Positions 12,496 to 22,852 of a stretch of 64,000 nt of DNA are shown here, piece after piece. The notes below the pieces were generated by a model. It did not search any database, was not told where the DNA came from, and saw only the letters and a list, made by a program, of their open reading frames with translations. Each line of letters starts with the position of its first letter. Position 1 is the stretch's first letter. The position numbers and the translations under genes are program-made. Source of the DNA: Mimachlamys varia (Eukaryota; Mollusca; Bivalvia; Pectinida; Pectinidae); assembly GCA_947623455.1 (NCBI GenBank), contig OX392527.1, positions 13,698,001-13,762,000 of the forward strand, read 5' to 3'.

Positions 12496-15400
12496 GTATG
12501 TTCCATTTTCCATTTCCATTGAAACGTCACAAATATTTGTGATTGTTATACATATAATAACGATGGGGAAAGACATGTTGAGATATAGTATGACGCACAG
12601 GGGGAACTCTAATTTGGAATGTCTATCAAGGGCTTGGGGAGTAATAATCAAAATGTAATTTTCCCAATTTCACACATTCGTAAAACGAGTATGTTTATTG
12701 ATTCAATTAGCACTTGGTTTATCTAAATCATCTTCATAATCATTGCAGTAACAACAAACCTGTCATTCCTTTACTGAATCGCTAGATAATCGTAAAAGAA
12801 CTACCAAACAAACCGACTTAGACGTTCATATTGAAAACTCAATATTCTGTTTTAGTAAACGGGAATTGCGTAGATAGTGTCAAGGACATTCCTGCCATCG
12901 TTCGTATCACCGAAGTAGAAAATGGTAAGTATAATAAATTTGAAGATGACTAACATAAAATATGATAATATGACAATATTTCTCAGCAATGCATTCCACA
13001 TCTAGATTTTAGATTAACCCGATACTATTAATATAAGATATAAATATATACATATAAACAATTTTACCTTGTTTTACAGACACTGTGCTTCTGAACACAA
13101 CAAACCTACCGACGCTGACCTGGACCTTTACTCTCAGTGAAGTTGACGGCGCGGGGAACACCGATCAGGCGCTGGAACTTGACCTGTTCGAGAACTTTAT
13201 CAACATTTCGCAGACTGACTCACATGTTGAAGTCAAACTTTTCAACCAACTCAGCACAGAATATTTCTGTAGAGTTTATGTATGTTAAACATGGATAGTC
13301 ATAATGAATGCAATATAAGTAATAAGAATAGCATTTTTGTTGATAATTAAAACAAAAGGATTATTTGAACGTTGCTATTGAATGTATAATAAACTATCTA
13401 TACAGGTCATTCTGATAAAAGTTAATGAAATAATCGGTTTTGCAATCTGGATAATTTGTCATAATGGGTTACAATGACTTCAGATACCCTGCTCTTGTTA
13501 TCAGGTTTACATGTATATGGATATAAAAATAAAGTTTATATATATTTATTTGCAGAATAAGCAGTTAAACTCATTTATCATTGGTATCACCTGCAAAGAT
13601 CCTGGGGATTCTACACCCTTACCTCTGGTACGTTTCAATTATACTTATGTAATATTGACGTCATAATAAGAACATTTCAGTTATCTCTCTGCCCTTTACC
13701 CTTTCAACTTTTACTGTATTAAAGAGTGAAACACACATGAAAAACGAGTATAATCACCGATAATATTAACATGCATGTAACCAACTTTTCTTTCAACTAT
13801 GACACTATCTTCTAAACTACTTGTATGTTAAACTTGATTACAAATTATCAAACATCTTTATGTTTATATATATGTTTTCAGAGTTTTACTGTGAGCAACC
13901 TCGAAGTGGATGAATTTCCACCTAAGTTTAAGACCCAACCTTTAAGTGTAACGATACCAGAGGTAAGAATACCATCTGTTAAAGTAACGATACCAGAGGT
14001 AAGAATACCTTTTATTAAAGTAACGATACCAGAGGTAAGATCATCATCTGTTACAATAACGATTTCAGAGGTAAGATCACCATCTGTTATAGTAACGGTA
14101 CCAGAGGTGAGATCACTATCTGTAATAGTAACGGTACCAGAGGTAAAATCACCATCTGTTACAATGACGATACTAGCGGTAAGATCACCATCTGTTATAG
14201 TAACGGTACCAGAGGTAAGATCACCATCTGTTATAGTAACGGTACCAGAGGTAAGATCACCATCTGTTACAATGACGATACTAGCGGTAAGATCACCATC
14301 TGTTACAATGACGGTACCAGAGGTGAGATCACCATCTGTTATAGTAACGGTACCAGAGGTAAGATCACCATCTGTTATAGTAACGGTACCAGAGGTAAGA
14401 TCACCATCTGTTACAATGACGATACAAGAGGTAAGATCACCATCTGTTATAGTAACGGTTCCAGAGGTAAGATCACCATCTGTTATAGTAACGGTACCAG
14501 AGGTAAGATCACCATCTATTACAGTAACGGTACTAGAGGTAAGATCGTCATCTGTTATAGTAACGGTTCCAGAGGTAAGATCACCATCTGTTATAGTAAC
14601 GGTACTAGAGGTAAGATCACCATCTATTACAGTAACGGTACTAGAGGTAAGATCGTCATCTGTTACAGTAACGATATCAGAGGTAAGATCACCATCTGTT
14701 ACAATAACGATACCTGAGGTAAGATCACGATCTGTTATAGTAACGGTACCAGAGGTAAGATCACCATCTGTTATAGTAACGGTACCAGAGGTAAGATCAC
14801 TATCTGTTACAGTAACGGTACTAGAGGTAAGATCACCATCTGTTACAGTAACGATATCAGAGGTAAGATCACCATCTGTTACAGTAACGGTACTAGAGGT
14901 AAGATCACCATCTGTTACAGTAACGGTACTAGAGGTAAGATCACCATCTGTTACAGTAACGGTACTAGAGGTAAGATCACCATCTGTTACAATAACGGTA
15001 CCAGAGGTAAGATCACCATCTGTTACAATAACGATATCAGAGGTAAGATCACCATCTGTTATAGTAACGGTTCCAGAGGTAAGATCACCATCTGTTATAG
15101 TAACGGTACCAGAGGTAAGATCACCATCTATTACAGTAACGGTACTAGAGGTAAGATCGTCATCTGTTATAGTAACGGTTCCAGAGGTAAGATCACCATC
15201 TGTTATAGTAACGGTACCAGAGGTAAGATCACCATCTATTACAGTAACGGTTCCAGAGGTAAGATCACCATCTGTTATAGTAACGGTTCCAGAGGTAAGA
15301 TCACCATCTGTTATAGTAACGGTACCAGAGGTAAGATCACCATCTATTACAGTAACGGTACTAGAGGTAAGATCGTCATCTGTTATAGTAACGGTTCCAG

Positions 15401-18400
15401 AGGTAAGATCACCATCTGTTATAGTAACGGTACCAGAGGTAAGATCACCATCTATTACAGTAACGGTACTAGAGGTAAGATCGTCATCTGTTACAGTAAC
15501 GATATCAGAGGTAAGATCACCATCTGTTATAGTAACGGTACCAGAGGTAAGATCACCATCTGTTATAGTAACGGTACCAGAGGTAAGATCACCATCTGTT
15601 ACAGTAACGGTACTAGAGGTAAGATCACCATCTGTTACAGTAACGATATCAGAGGTAAGATCACCATCTGTTACAGTAACGATATCAGAGGTAAGATCAC
15701 CATCTGTTACAGTAACGGTACTAGAGGTAAGATCACCATCTGTTACAGTAACGGTACTAGAGGTAAGATCACGATCTGTTACAGTAACGGTGCCAGAGGT
15801 AAGATCACCATCTGTTATAGTAACGGTACCAGAGGTACGATCACCATCTGTTACAGTAACGGTACTAGAGGTAAGATCACCATCTGTTACAGTAACGATA
15901 TCAGAGGTAAGATCACCATCTGTTACAGTAACGATATCAGAGGTAAGATCACCATCTGTTACAGTAACGGTACTAGAGGTAAGATCACCATCTGTTACAG
16001 TAACGGTACTAGAGGTAAGATCACCATCTGTTACAATAACGGTACCAGAGGTAAGATCACCATCTGATACAATAACGATATCAGAGGTAAGATCACCATC
16101 TGTTACAATAACGATACCTGAGGTAAGATCACGATCTGTTATAGTAACGGTACCTGAGGTAAGATCACCATCTGTTATAGTAACGGTACCAGAGGTAAGA
16201 TCACCATCTGTTACAGTAACGGTACTAGAGGTAGGATCACCATCTGTTACAGTAACGATATCAGAGGTAAGATCACTATTTGTTACAGTTACAATACCAG
16301 AGTTATGTCACATTAATGATACATGAGGTAGGAATTCTATTTCTTACAATAACAATACTAGGTGTAAACTCTGACAGTAACAAGGTGGTTATGGTAATTG
16401 CAATGATAATGTACCAATGCGTGTTGTTTTTTGCCTTTAGAGTGCACCGGTGGGTACAACACTTTTACTCATCAATAATACCCTGCAGGATGATGACTGT
16501 CCACCACACCTCGGACTAAACACTATCCGACTAACTAACTATACAATAAACCCACAGGTATCTCACTTTATATTGTCATATCTCTCCGGAATAAAACACC
16601 ATGCATTTCAAATATATTGTAGATTTGGATATTTCAAATGTATTGTAGATATGAATATTTTAATTAATGTATTGTAGATATGAATATTTCAAATATGCTA
16701 GTTTTGATGATTTTGATGTAAGGTTAACGGGATAGGTGACGAGGAGGTAAATATGTGTATAGAGCTATTTTTGATGATTTTAATGCAAGGTTAACGGGAT
16801 AGGTGACGAGGAGTTAAATATGTGTATAGAGCTATTTTTGATAATTTTAATGCAAGGTTAACGGGATAGGTGACGAGGAGTTAAATATGTGTATAGAGCT
16901 ATTTTTGATAATTTTAATGCAAGGTTAACGGGATAGGTGACGAGGAGGTAAATATGTGTATAGAGCTATTTTTGATCATTTTAATGCAAGGTTAACGGGA
17001 TAGGCGTCGTGGAAATCCGACTAGGAAGTGTTGGCGACGTGGTGTTGAAACAGAAAATAGACTTCGACAAAGAGTACGCTGTCCGACAGCCAGTGTACTA
17101 CATTGTAACCGTGACAGTAACAGTAAGTATAGATAACTCCTGTTTGATATCGACCTAACATTTAAATGATCAAAACGTTTTATATGTTTGTACAGTAAGT
17201 ATAGATCACATATAGACTCACGTTTGGTATTCACATTTTCACAAAGTTATCAGATGTGATTTAAACTGTCATACAAATTAACTTATAATCTGTCAATGAC
17301 AATTCGGATATCAACGTTTAAATAAAGTGCATTGTAATATTGAATTATAAATGTCTTATTATAAAACTGTTGTTTTCATGATTAAGAGAATCAGCGTATA
17401 CGTTAATAATATAATATTGTTTTTCCCGGATCCACAGTATCAAACGTATATATAACATTATTTTTTTCAGATCCATAGAATCAAAGTATTTCTGAGAATG
17501 TTAATTTTTCCAGGATCCAGCAAATTTACGTTTATAATAAAATATTGCTTTTTTTCAGGATCCGCAGAGTCGTTTAATAATGACAAATCTTCGAATAAAT
17601 ATCCAAGATGTGAACGACTTGCCTCCTGCTTTTGGCGAGTTCACTTATAAATCCCATACAAGCATTCAATACAGAGTAAGTTTTAATCTGCTTTGGTAAC
17701 TGTTTTACAAGAGAAGCGACATAATGTTTAGCCCTAATGTTTTGCCTTTATTCTTGTTTTTTCGTTGTTATAACTGTTTATCAAACAACATTGCATGGTT
17801 TTGTAAAAATGCCTCGTTGGTAAGTTAGATAAGGAAATAACCATTTTATATTGCTGATAACTATTTTTTTAAAGACAGAATAAAATGACATTTTAACTTT
17901 ATAGACGCCCAGGTATGGTATTGTATAGTACGGTATGGTATACTCTGTTTTGTCTTTTTCCCCGTCGGTGTTTAGGGAAAACTAACAGTAACCCCGTCTG
18001 CCATCCACGCTGTCGACCAAGATCTTTCCATCAATTGCTCCATCATATATAGCCTCGTCTATGGTTAGTACATATTCTCCAAGGGAGATCACTCTAACAT
18101 TATTGTTTCATACCTTATATTACTAATTGATTCAGTTTTTAAAATGTCCCACAACTATCATATTTTACTGTAAATCTATATCATTTGAAGTACCAATTTA
18201 TTACAAATCAAACAAAACGTGTTAAGTATCACTGTATGCCTTAACAAATCGGAAAACACCGAAGCGTCTTTCACCATTAGTGCTATATAAATATATACAT
18301 ACTCATACAAACCGTCTTGCAACTTTGCATTGCAATACGCCTGCATATGCTCTTTCCCTCACTTCTTTCGACAGACGCAGCATTGAGTTAATCTGTACAA

Positions 18401-19651
18401 TTAAAAGCCAGTGATGATTTTTTAAGTGTTAAAGGGTTTGAGATTGTGCATAAAGCGGTATACGAAACTCGACCGAACAAATTTGTTTTTGTTCTATGAG
18501 AAAATCTTTGAATCAACTAATCCAGAAACTCCTACAAAAAAATAAGTCACAGACAAACATCTTTATAATCAACCAAGGATTGGTGAACTGCTTTGTAACT
18601 CTTCATATGTGATGTAGAAATGTTTCTAACGTTTGTGTTTTCCGTTTGTCTGATTAGGTGGAACGTTCAGTCAATCTTTTGATATCGATTCTGCCACTGG
18701 AGAAATAAGTCAAATCCTGGATGTCATCTCGCCTGCAGAAGTTCTCCAAATAAAGGTACATATTTTAATCAACAACCGCTTAAATATTCCCGTTATACGT
18801 TTCGTTCATGTGTAAAGGCATACTATTCACACGATCGGTATTACAAAAAAGCTTACATTGATCATAGCCAAGTCACAAATAACGGTTAAGAGTTTCTTAT
18901 AAATCTGCATACTTACTTCAGTTTAAAGGGAAACAAAATTTATATCATGTGATCGATTTAGTATATCCGTTTTCTTAAACTTATTTGTAGCATTGAAGTC
19001 AAGTGTTAACCATTTATATAATAATAAAAAACATATTACCTTCATTTAATGCAGGCAACAGAGAACTGCCCCGGGACGACCATACAACTCTCGCGTACTG
19101 TTCCTATGCTTATTACGCTCAATAACCATACGGTACAGTTGCCACCAGACGCTGGCAAGTCGACAGCCGAGGAAGGGTCGGATTTTAAGCTGATACTCAT
19201 CATTATCGGAGTGGTCGCCCTTGTAGTCATAATTGCCCTGTTAGTTGGTTTTGTATTTTACTACAAGCGGATGTCGCGTGCCGTGCGTCCAGATGAAGAT
19301 AGACCAGAAACCCCACGAACCGAAGAGGAAGACCTAGATACTGATCGATCAGGAAGTAAAGAAGTTCTACTCGATCCAATGGTACTACCAACGCCATCTG
19401 GAAGGAAAGGACAGTTACCTCCTTTGAATATGACATCCACGGGTACAGAAACTGACAGAAAGAAGAAACGATCAAGACGGAGAAAGAAGAACAAGGAGCT
19501 TGACATCTACGATGGCACCAGAGAATATGAAAAGTCTGCGGATCCCACTTTCTTCAATTCTACACAGAAAGATAAGATAAAGCGATCCACAAGACACAAG
19601 GATAACAAAACTACCGAACCTAATCGAAGAATAAATGTCGAGAATGAGTAA
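12435..19651 (+). CDS. Cadherin-like single-pass membrane protein (11 coding exons, 543 aa)
   Basis: Spliced CDS: 12435-12495, 12856-12924, 13080-13279, 13556-13627, 13882-13962, 16441-16557, 16991-17122, 17559-17675, 17976-18063, 18658-18755 and 19055-19651 (1632 nt with stop). All introns are GT-AG and phases join without a break. Residues 1-21 form a signal peptide starting MAVSSWIVIS. Extracellular cadherin signatures: VDEFPPKF (about 142-149), IPESAPVGT spanning exons 5/6, IQDVNDLPPAF (about 259-269), HAVDQDLSIN (about 294-303) and FDIDSATGEIS (about 321-331). This suggests two to three cadherin repeats, the first divergent. Residues about 391-415 are the membrane span; the 128-residue cytoplasmic tail is basic (KKKRSRRRKKNK) with no catenin-binding motif that I recognise. 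Likely role, by inference: calcium-dependent adhesion or surface recognition. Three introns carry tandem copies of the adjoining splice site. UTRs and promoter were not located. Confidence 0.85.
12856..12924 (+). CDS. Cadherin-like gene, exon 2
   Basis: Acceptor ttctgttttag, donor aatg|gtaagt, phase 1 to 1. Encodes NGNCVDSVKDIPAIVRITEV and the start of the mature N-terminus, including one Cys. Confidence 0.8.
13080..13279 (+). CDS. Cadherin-like gene, exon 3
   Basis: Acceptor ttgttttacag, donor ttat|gtatgt, phase 1 to 0. It encodes about 67 residues including LTWTFTLSEVDGAGNTDQAL and ends STEYFCRVY. This is part of a divergent first extracellular domain; it lacks a recognisable LDREE-type calcium motif. 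Confidence 0.8.
13556..13627 (+). CDS. Cadherin-like gene, exon 4
   Basis: Acceptor tatttgcag, donor cctctg|gtacgt, phase 0 to 0. Encodes NKQLNSFIIGITCKDPGDST and PLPL, resembling the end of a cadherin repeat (I-x-C-x-D). Confidence 0.78.
13882..13962 (+). CDS. Cadherin-like gene, exon 5 (its donor is tandemly amplified)
   Basis: Acceptor atatgttttcag, donor ccagag|gtaaga, phase 0 to 0. Encodes SFTVSNLEVDEFPPKFKTQP then LSVTIPE. Joining to exon 6 (SAPVGTTLL) restores the classic cadherin 'IPE-x-APVGT' strand, which fixes this as the natural donor. The last roughly 24 exon bases plus about 12 intron bases are then repeated 65 times downstream, so a longer in-frame exon is possible. Confidence 0.8.
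13963..16302 (+). repeat. 36-bp minisatellite x 65 built from the exon 5 splice donor
   Basis: 65 units start exactly every 36 bp (13963, 13999 ... 16267). A typical unit is 'gtaagatcaccatctgttac' followed by 'agtaacggtactagag'. Each unit ends in (ag)AG and is followed by the next GTAAG, so almost every join reproduces the exon 5 donor (agag|gtaaga). The first unit retains exon-like 'agtaacgataccagag'. Since 36 = 3 x 12 and no unit carries a stop, one frame stays open across the array (12-residue repeat, e.g. VRSPSVTVTVLE), in the same frame as exon 5. A few joins are altered (gcggtaag, gaggtgag, gaggtacg). Degenerate remnants continue to about 16380. Confidence 0.97.
16441..16557 (+). CDS. 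Cadherin-like gene, exon 6
   Basis: Acceptor tttttgcctttag, donor ccacag|gtatct, phase 0 to 0. Encodes SAPVGTTLLLINNTLQDDDC then PPHLGLNTIRLTNYTINPQ. This is the first half of a cadherin repeat with an acidic DDD in the region where the calcium-binding D-x-D is expected. Confidence 0.85.
16608..16700. repeat. Short AT-rich tandem repeat, about 25-bp unit
   Basis: Three to four copies of 'atttcaaatgtattgtagat' plus 'atgaat', inside intron 6 between the exon 6 donor and the 67-bp repeat. Confidence 0.7.
16723..16990 (+). repeat. 67-bp tandem repeat x 4 built from the exon 7 splice acceptor
   Basis: Units start at 16723, 16790, 16857 and 16924; the next step, 16991, is the first base of exon 7. 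Each unit begins 'gttaacgggatagg', the same 14 bases that open exon 7, and ends with the acceptor stretch 'gatgattttaatgcaag' (one base varies). Two of the four units also contain gaggag|gtaaat, a plausible donor 24 bp downstream, so each resembles a complete 24-bp micro-exon (VNGIGDEE). The other two read gagttaaat. Confidence 0.95.
16991..17122 (+). CDS. Cadherin-like gene, exon 7
   Basis: Acceptor ttttaatgcaag, donor gtaaca|gtaagt, phase 0 to 0. Encodes VNGIGVVEIRLGSVGDVVLK then QKIDFDKEYAVRQPVYYIVT. The 'lk-ID-FdkEYaVr--Y-ivtV' pattern is the typical second half of a cadherin repeat. The acceptor has a weak pyrimidine tract and four close upstream copies. Confidence 0.82.
17385..17557 (+). 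repeat. Decayed 41-45 bp repeats of the exon 8 acceptor
   Basis: The sequence 'cag|gatccgcagagtc' that opens exon 8 has degraded upstream relatives centred on ggatcc/agatcc at 17428, 17469 and 17513, with the real one at 17558. Each is preceded by a T-run (ttttcccgg, tttttttcag, tttttccag). A still weaker copy (gattaagagaatc) lies near 17390. Confidence 0.7.
17559..17675 (+). CDS. Cadherin-like gene, exon 8
   Basis: Acceptor ctttttttcag, donor tacaga|gtaagt, phase 0 to 0. Contains the hallmark IQDVNDLPPAF, the end of one cadherin repeat, and the linker FGEFTYKSHTSIQYR into the next. Confidence 0.9.
17976..18063 (+). CDS. Cadherin-like gene, exon 9
   Basis: Acceptor cggtgtttag, donor tatg|gttagt, phase 0 to 1. 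Encodes GKLTVTPSAIHAVDQDLSIN then CSIIYSLVY. 'AVDQDlsIN-siiYSl' is a canonical cadherin calcium-binding and strand motif. Confidence 0.88.
18658..18755 (+). CDS. Cadherin-like gene, exon 10
   Basis: Acceptor gtctgattag, donor ataaag|gtacat, phase 1 to 0. Encodes GGTFSQSFDIDSATGEISQI followed by LDVISPAEVLQIK. 'FdIDsaTGeIs' is a canonical cadherin motif. Confidence 0.88.
19055..19651 (+). CDS. Cadherin-like gene, exon 11 (membrane span and cytoplasmic tail)
   Basis: Acceptor catttaatgcag, ending at TAA 19649-19651. After about 45 juxtamembrane residues comes the hydrophobic span LILIIIGVVALVVIIALLVG, then YYKRM and a 128-residue hydrophilic tail with a basic cluster and several Ser/Thr/Tyr. 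The ATG in 'atgcag' lies in the acceptor and is not a start. Confidence 0.88.
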   Translation, partial: ATENCPGTTIQLSRTVPMLITLNNHTVQLPPDAGKSTAEEGSDFKLILIIIGVVALVVIIALLVGFVFYYKRMSRAVRPDEDRPETPRTEEEDLDTDRSGSKEVLLDPMVLPTPSGRKGQLPPLNMTSTGTETDRKKKRSRRRKKNKELDIYDGTREYEKSADPTFFNSTQKDKIKRSTRHKDNKTTEPNRRINVENE

Positions 19652-21917
19652 TTCTTTAAGGGATTTTGGCATTCTGTCTTATGGCTAACATATTTGGATC
19701 GCAATCTCTCTCTATACCAGTGTCAATGACACGTAAGGACAGTCATTTCTCGTGATATTGACAGCACTGGTCAACAACTGACTGACTCCCGTATCTCCAA
19801 CGTATTTCAAGTCAATTCAGTCTGACAAAAATACCGGCTGCCATTCCTCACAGAGGACTGCTGTTGCTCTGTGAATTGACTTACATATAGTGTCCCTTGC
19901 TGGCTGGAGTATCAAAGCATGTCTCTGTTTCGTAGCAGTATTTAAGTCCAGATCTCCTGTTCTTACATAAATAGTAAAGATAGTGAATGGAAACATTTTC
20001 AGACTAAAATGATAATTGTGTACGTAGAACAAAGAATTCATTCATATTCATGATGAAACTTAAATTGTGAAATGCTGTACTATGCACGTGTTTGATAAAA
20101 TTACGGATGGGTTTATTGTTGGATTAAAAGTATGTAAATATTCCATTTCAACGTATACAATGCCACAAGAATCTAATCATTGATATTTAATTTTTCGAAA
20201 TACTTTTTTTGTACTACCAAACGTATTGGTTTCGCTTTACTGACATATATATGTTTCCTGCTGAAATTAATTAGATGGATATATACATACAAGCTGCATG
20301 ATATTATGAGGTATACAGTGTGAAAATTGTATGATATTATGAGAAAATTCAAAGGACATCCAAACAGCATGATAGTTGATGATAATATCATTGTATTTTA
20401 ATCCGACTCCGACAGTCTGGAAGCTAATTACTAGTGACTTTTGTTAACTAACTTTCAAACTCAAATATCTTACCTTGTAGTTACAGCACATTACGTATAA
20501 TCGAATCAACTGGTTGGTTAGTCATGAGGGATCCAGAACAAATGTAAACTATACTGATGCTACTTATTATACAGCCAAAAATCATAGACAGGATGTTTTG
20601 GTTTCATCCTGGCGTCTGTAGTATCTTTACTGGTGTTGTGTTATATTGGTGAAAGTCTAAAACATCCTTGATGATGAACAACAACGATAATGCATTTATT
20701 CATTTTATTGAGTAAATTATCGGGAACTAACGTTTGAGTAAAAACATAATTTTTGACATTGCTTTGAACTAAATACCAAATTTCAATATAGATAAGGTTA
20801 AATCTTCCGTAACTGTTTATTTCAACTTTCACGTGACTAACTGTTTTACAATATAATGTGATATTGTTTTTCACAAACAATGAAAACTGAGTGAAATTAT
20901 AACTATTTAAATTGGAGACTGATTTAAAGTATTATCGGAAAGGATAAGGAACGCTCATAAGGGCAATATAATGAAAAGAAAAAAAACATTTTAATTAAGG
21001 AAACACGTGTGCATATCAGTACCATCTTTCCATAACTTCAAAGGGTACTCTGAAGTTGTTCATTATTTTCCTACTTATACCACTATTCCATATGATATAT
21101 TTTCATACCATATGAAATCGTGATGTGATAGCTGAGAATTATATCATTTTTGTGACGTTTGTTTATCAATGATTTGTATTTTAAAATCTGACTGAAACAG
21201 TTTGTTGTTATTTAAGTAGTGTATATAGATATTTCTGTCGCTCCAACATACACAGTCAGTATGGAGGTGTGACCTGTGAAACTATTAAGTGCCATAAGTA
21301 TCACATTAACTGCGTGGAAAATCGTTATATATTTGTACAGAGGTAATGCTGTTATATTTGTTATTATTAGTAGATAATTGCCAGTCGTTTTATTTATTTA
21401 TTGACATATAAAAAGTCTTCTTGATATTTGTATGGCATTATTGTATGATTTTTTGTGGAAGTAGGATAAATAGTTCGTGATTAAATATATGTTATGGTAC
21501 ACAGGACACAATTAATAGGTTTACATTTCTTTTTTATAATCAATTGAAGGTTAGCTGTGCCATAGACATGCCATTTATTTTTGTGGCCATAATGAGACTT
21601 GTTAATTATTGAACAATATCTTCTTTATATTCATATCAATCAGCATATACACCTTCTAACTCTACGTTATCTGGAATTTCGCACAGTGTAAACACATTTG
21701 AACACAATCAGAAGAAACTTATGTTTTAATACACAGAAGTTTGTGTGTGTTATTTGTTTACAATAATTAATCGTACAGCATAACACCTGTCTTGCGTGTC
21801 TGATTCAAATTGTTTTAGCACATAAATGACATTTCAGAATAAATAACACTAATATTTTGAATTAATAGAAAAAAGTTATCAATTATATTTTGTTACAAAC
21901 AAGTCAATCAATGCGTT
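19652..21917. other. 3' flank of the cadherin-like gene; UTR not delimited
   Basis: No further exon recognised. An AATAAA lies at 21839-21844 and another at 22420-22425, but neither is close enough to the stop to be assigned confidently. Short frames here have no family features. Confidence 0.4.
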
Positions 21918-22198
21918 ATGACGGTATTGCTACTCGGTACACACCTGTAAGTACTTTATGACGGTATTACTACTCGGTACACACCTGTAGGTACTTTATG
22001 ACGGTATTACTACTCGGTACACACCTGTAGGTACTTTATGGCGGTATTGCTACTCGGTACACACCTGTAGTTACTTTATGACGGTATTGCTACTCGGTAC
22101 ACACCTGTAGGTACTTTATGACGGTATTACTACTCGGTACACACCTGTAGTTACTTTATGACGGTATTGCTACTCGGTACACACCTGTAGGTACTTTA
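21918..22198. repeat. 40-bp minisatellite x 7
   Basis: The unit is 'gacggtattgctactcggta' followed by 'cacacctgtaggtactttat'. The first unit reads cctgtaagtac where the others read cctgtaggtac or cctgtagttac, so only the edge copy resembles a splice donor. No adjacent exon was recognised. Confidence 0.93.
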
Positions 22199-22737
22199 TT
22201 GTACTTAGACCTTGATATTAACAATCTAATTAGTCATGACACATTATTCGTGTATGTCATATTTGTACAGCTGATACAGGTCATTGGTATCACAAATGAT
22301 TGTGTGGCATTACTTTATATGTACAAATGTTTCTATGGAATTTGAAATGAAAATGCCTTCCTTTGAATTATGACATGCAGTCCCATTAAGTAATATGATA
22401 ACACTTGTAATTATTATGAAATAAATCATATTTCATATTGAATCTTTGATTGTCTTTAGTTAGGGATTTTGATTTGATTGTATTATTTATTTATGTATTA
22501 TATATACTGTAAGCATACAACACCCTTCTTTTCATTTACCTATATTTATATTTGTTCTGCATTTTCCCATTGACACAATGCTAAGAGGCAGTTGCTGCCA
22601 TACGCCTATAACACCCAGTGCTTCAGACTATAACAGCAGTTGCTATTGTGATGGTCAATGTCAATTGTGACGTCATCAATTTCATTGTTGTCTACACTTG
22701 ATTTGCCGTTCAAAATATGTCCGAAGAAACTAGGTTT

Positions 22738-22852
22738 ATTTAAGCAATGATCATTTTAGCAAGCATTGTTACAGTCCTATAACACACATTGTTATTAACA
22801 ATGTGTGTTACAGGACTGTAACAACATTTGCTAGAACATACATTGCTTAAAT
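22738..22852. repeat. 115-bp near-perfect palindrome (hairpin)
   Basis: Arms of about 57 bp with almost no spacer. The left arm runs from 'atttaagcaatg' to 'ataacacacattgtta'. The right arm is its reverse complement with about eight mismatches and ends 'cattgcttaaat'. It may be a foldback MITE or a DNA/RNA hairpin. Confidence 0.85.

Noticed and set aside
13825..16326. An 833-codon open frame as a stand-alone gene
   Set aside because: It is exon 5 of the cadherin-like gene plus the stop-free 36-bp array; its nominal start lies in the preceding intron, and exon 5 to exon 6 splicing restores a cadherin motif without the array.
21918..22198. CRISPR-like array
   Set aside because: Units are contiguous with no variable spacers, in a eukaryotic context; a plain minisatellite.
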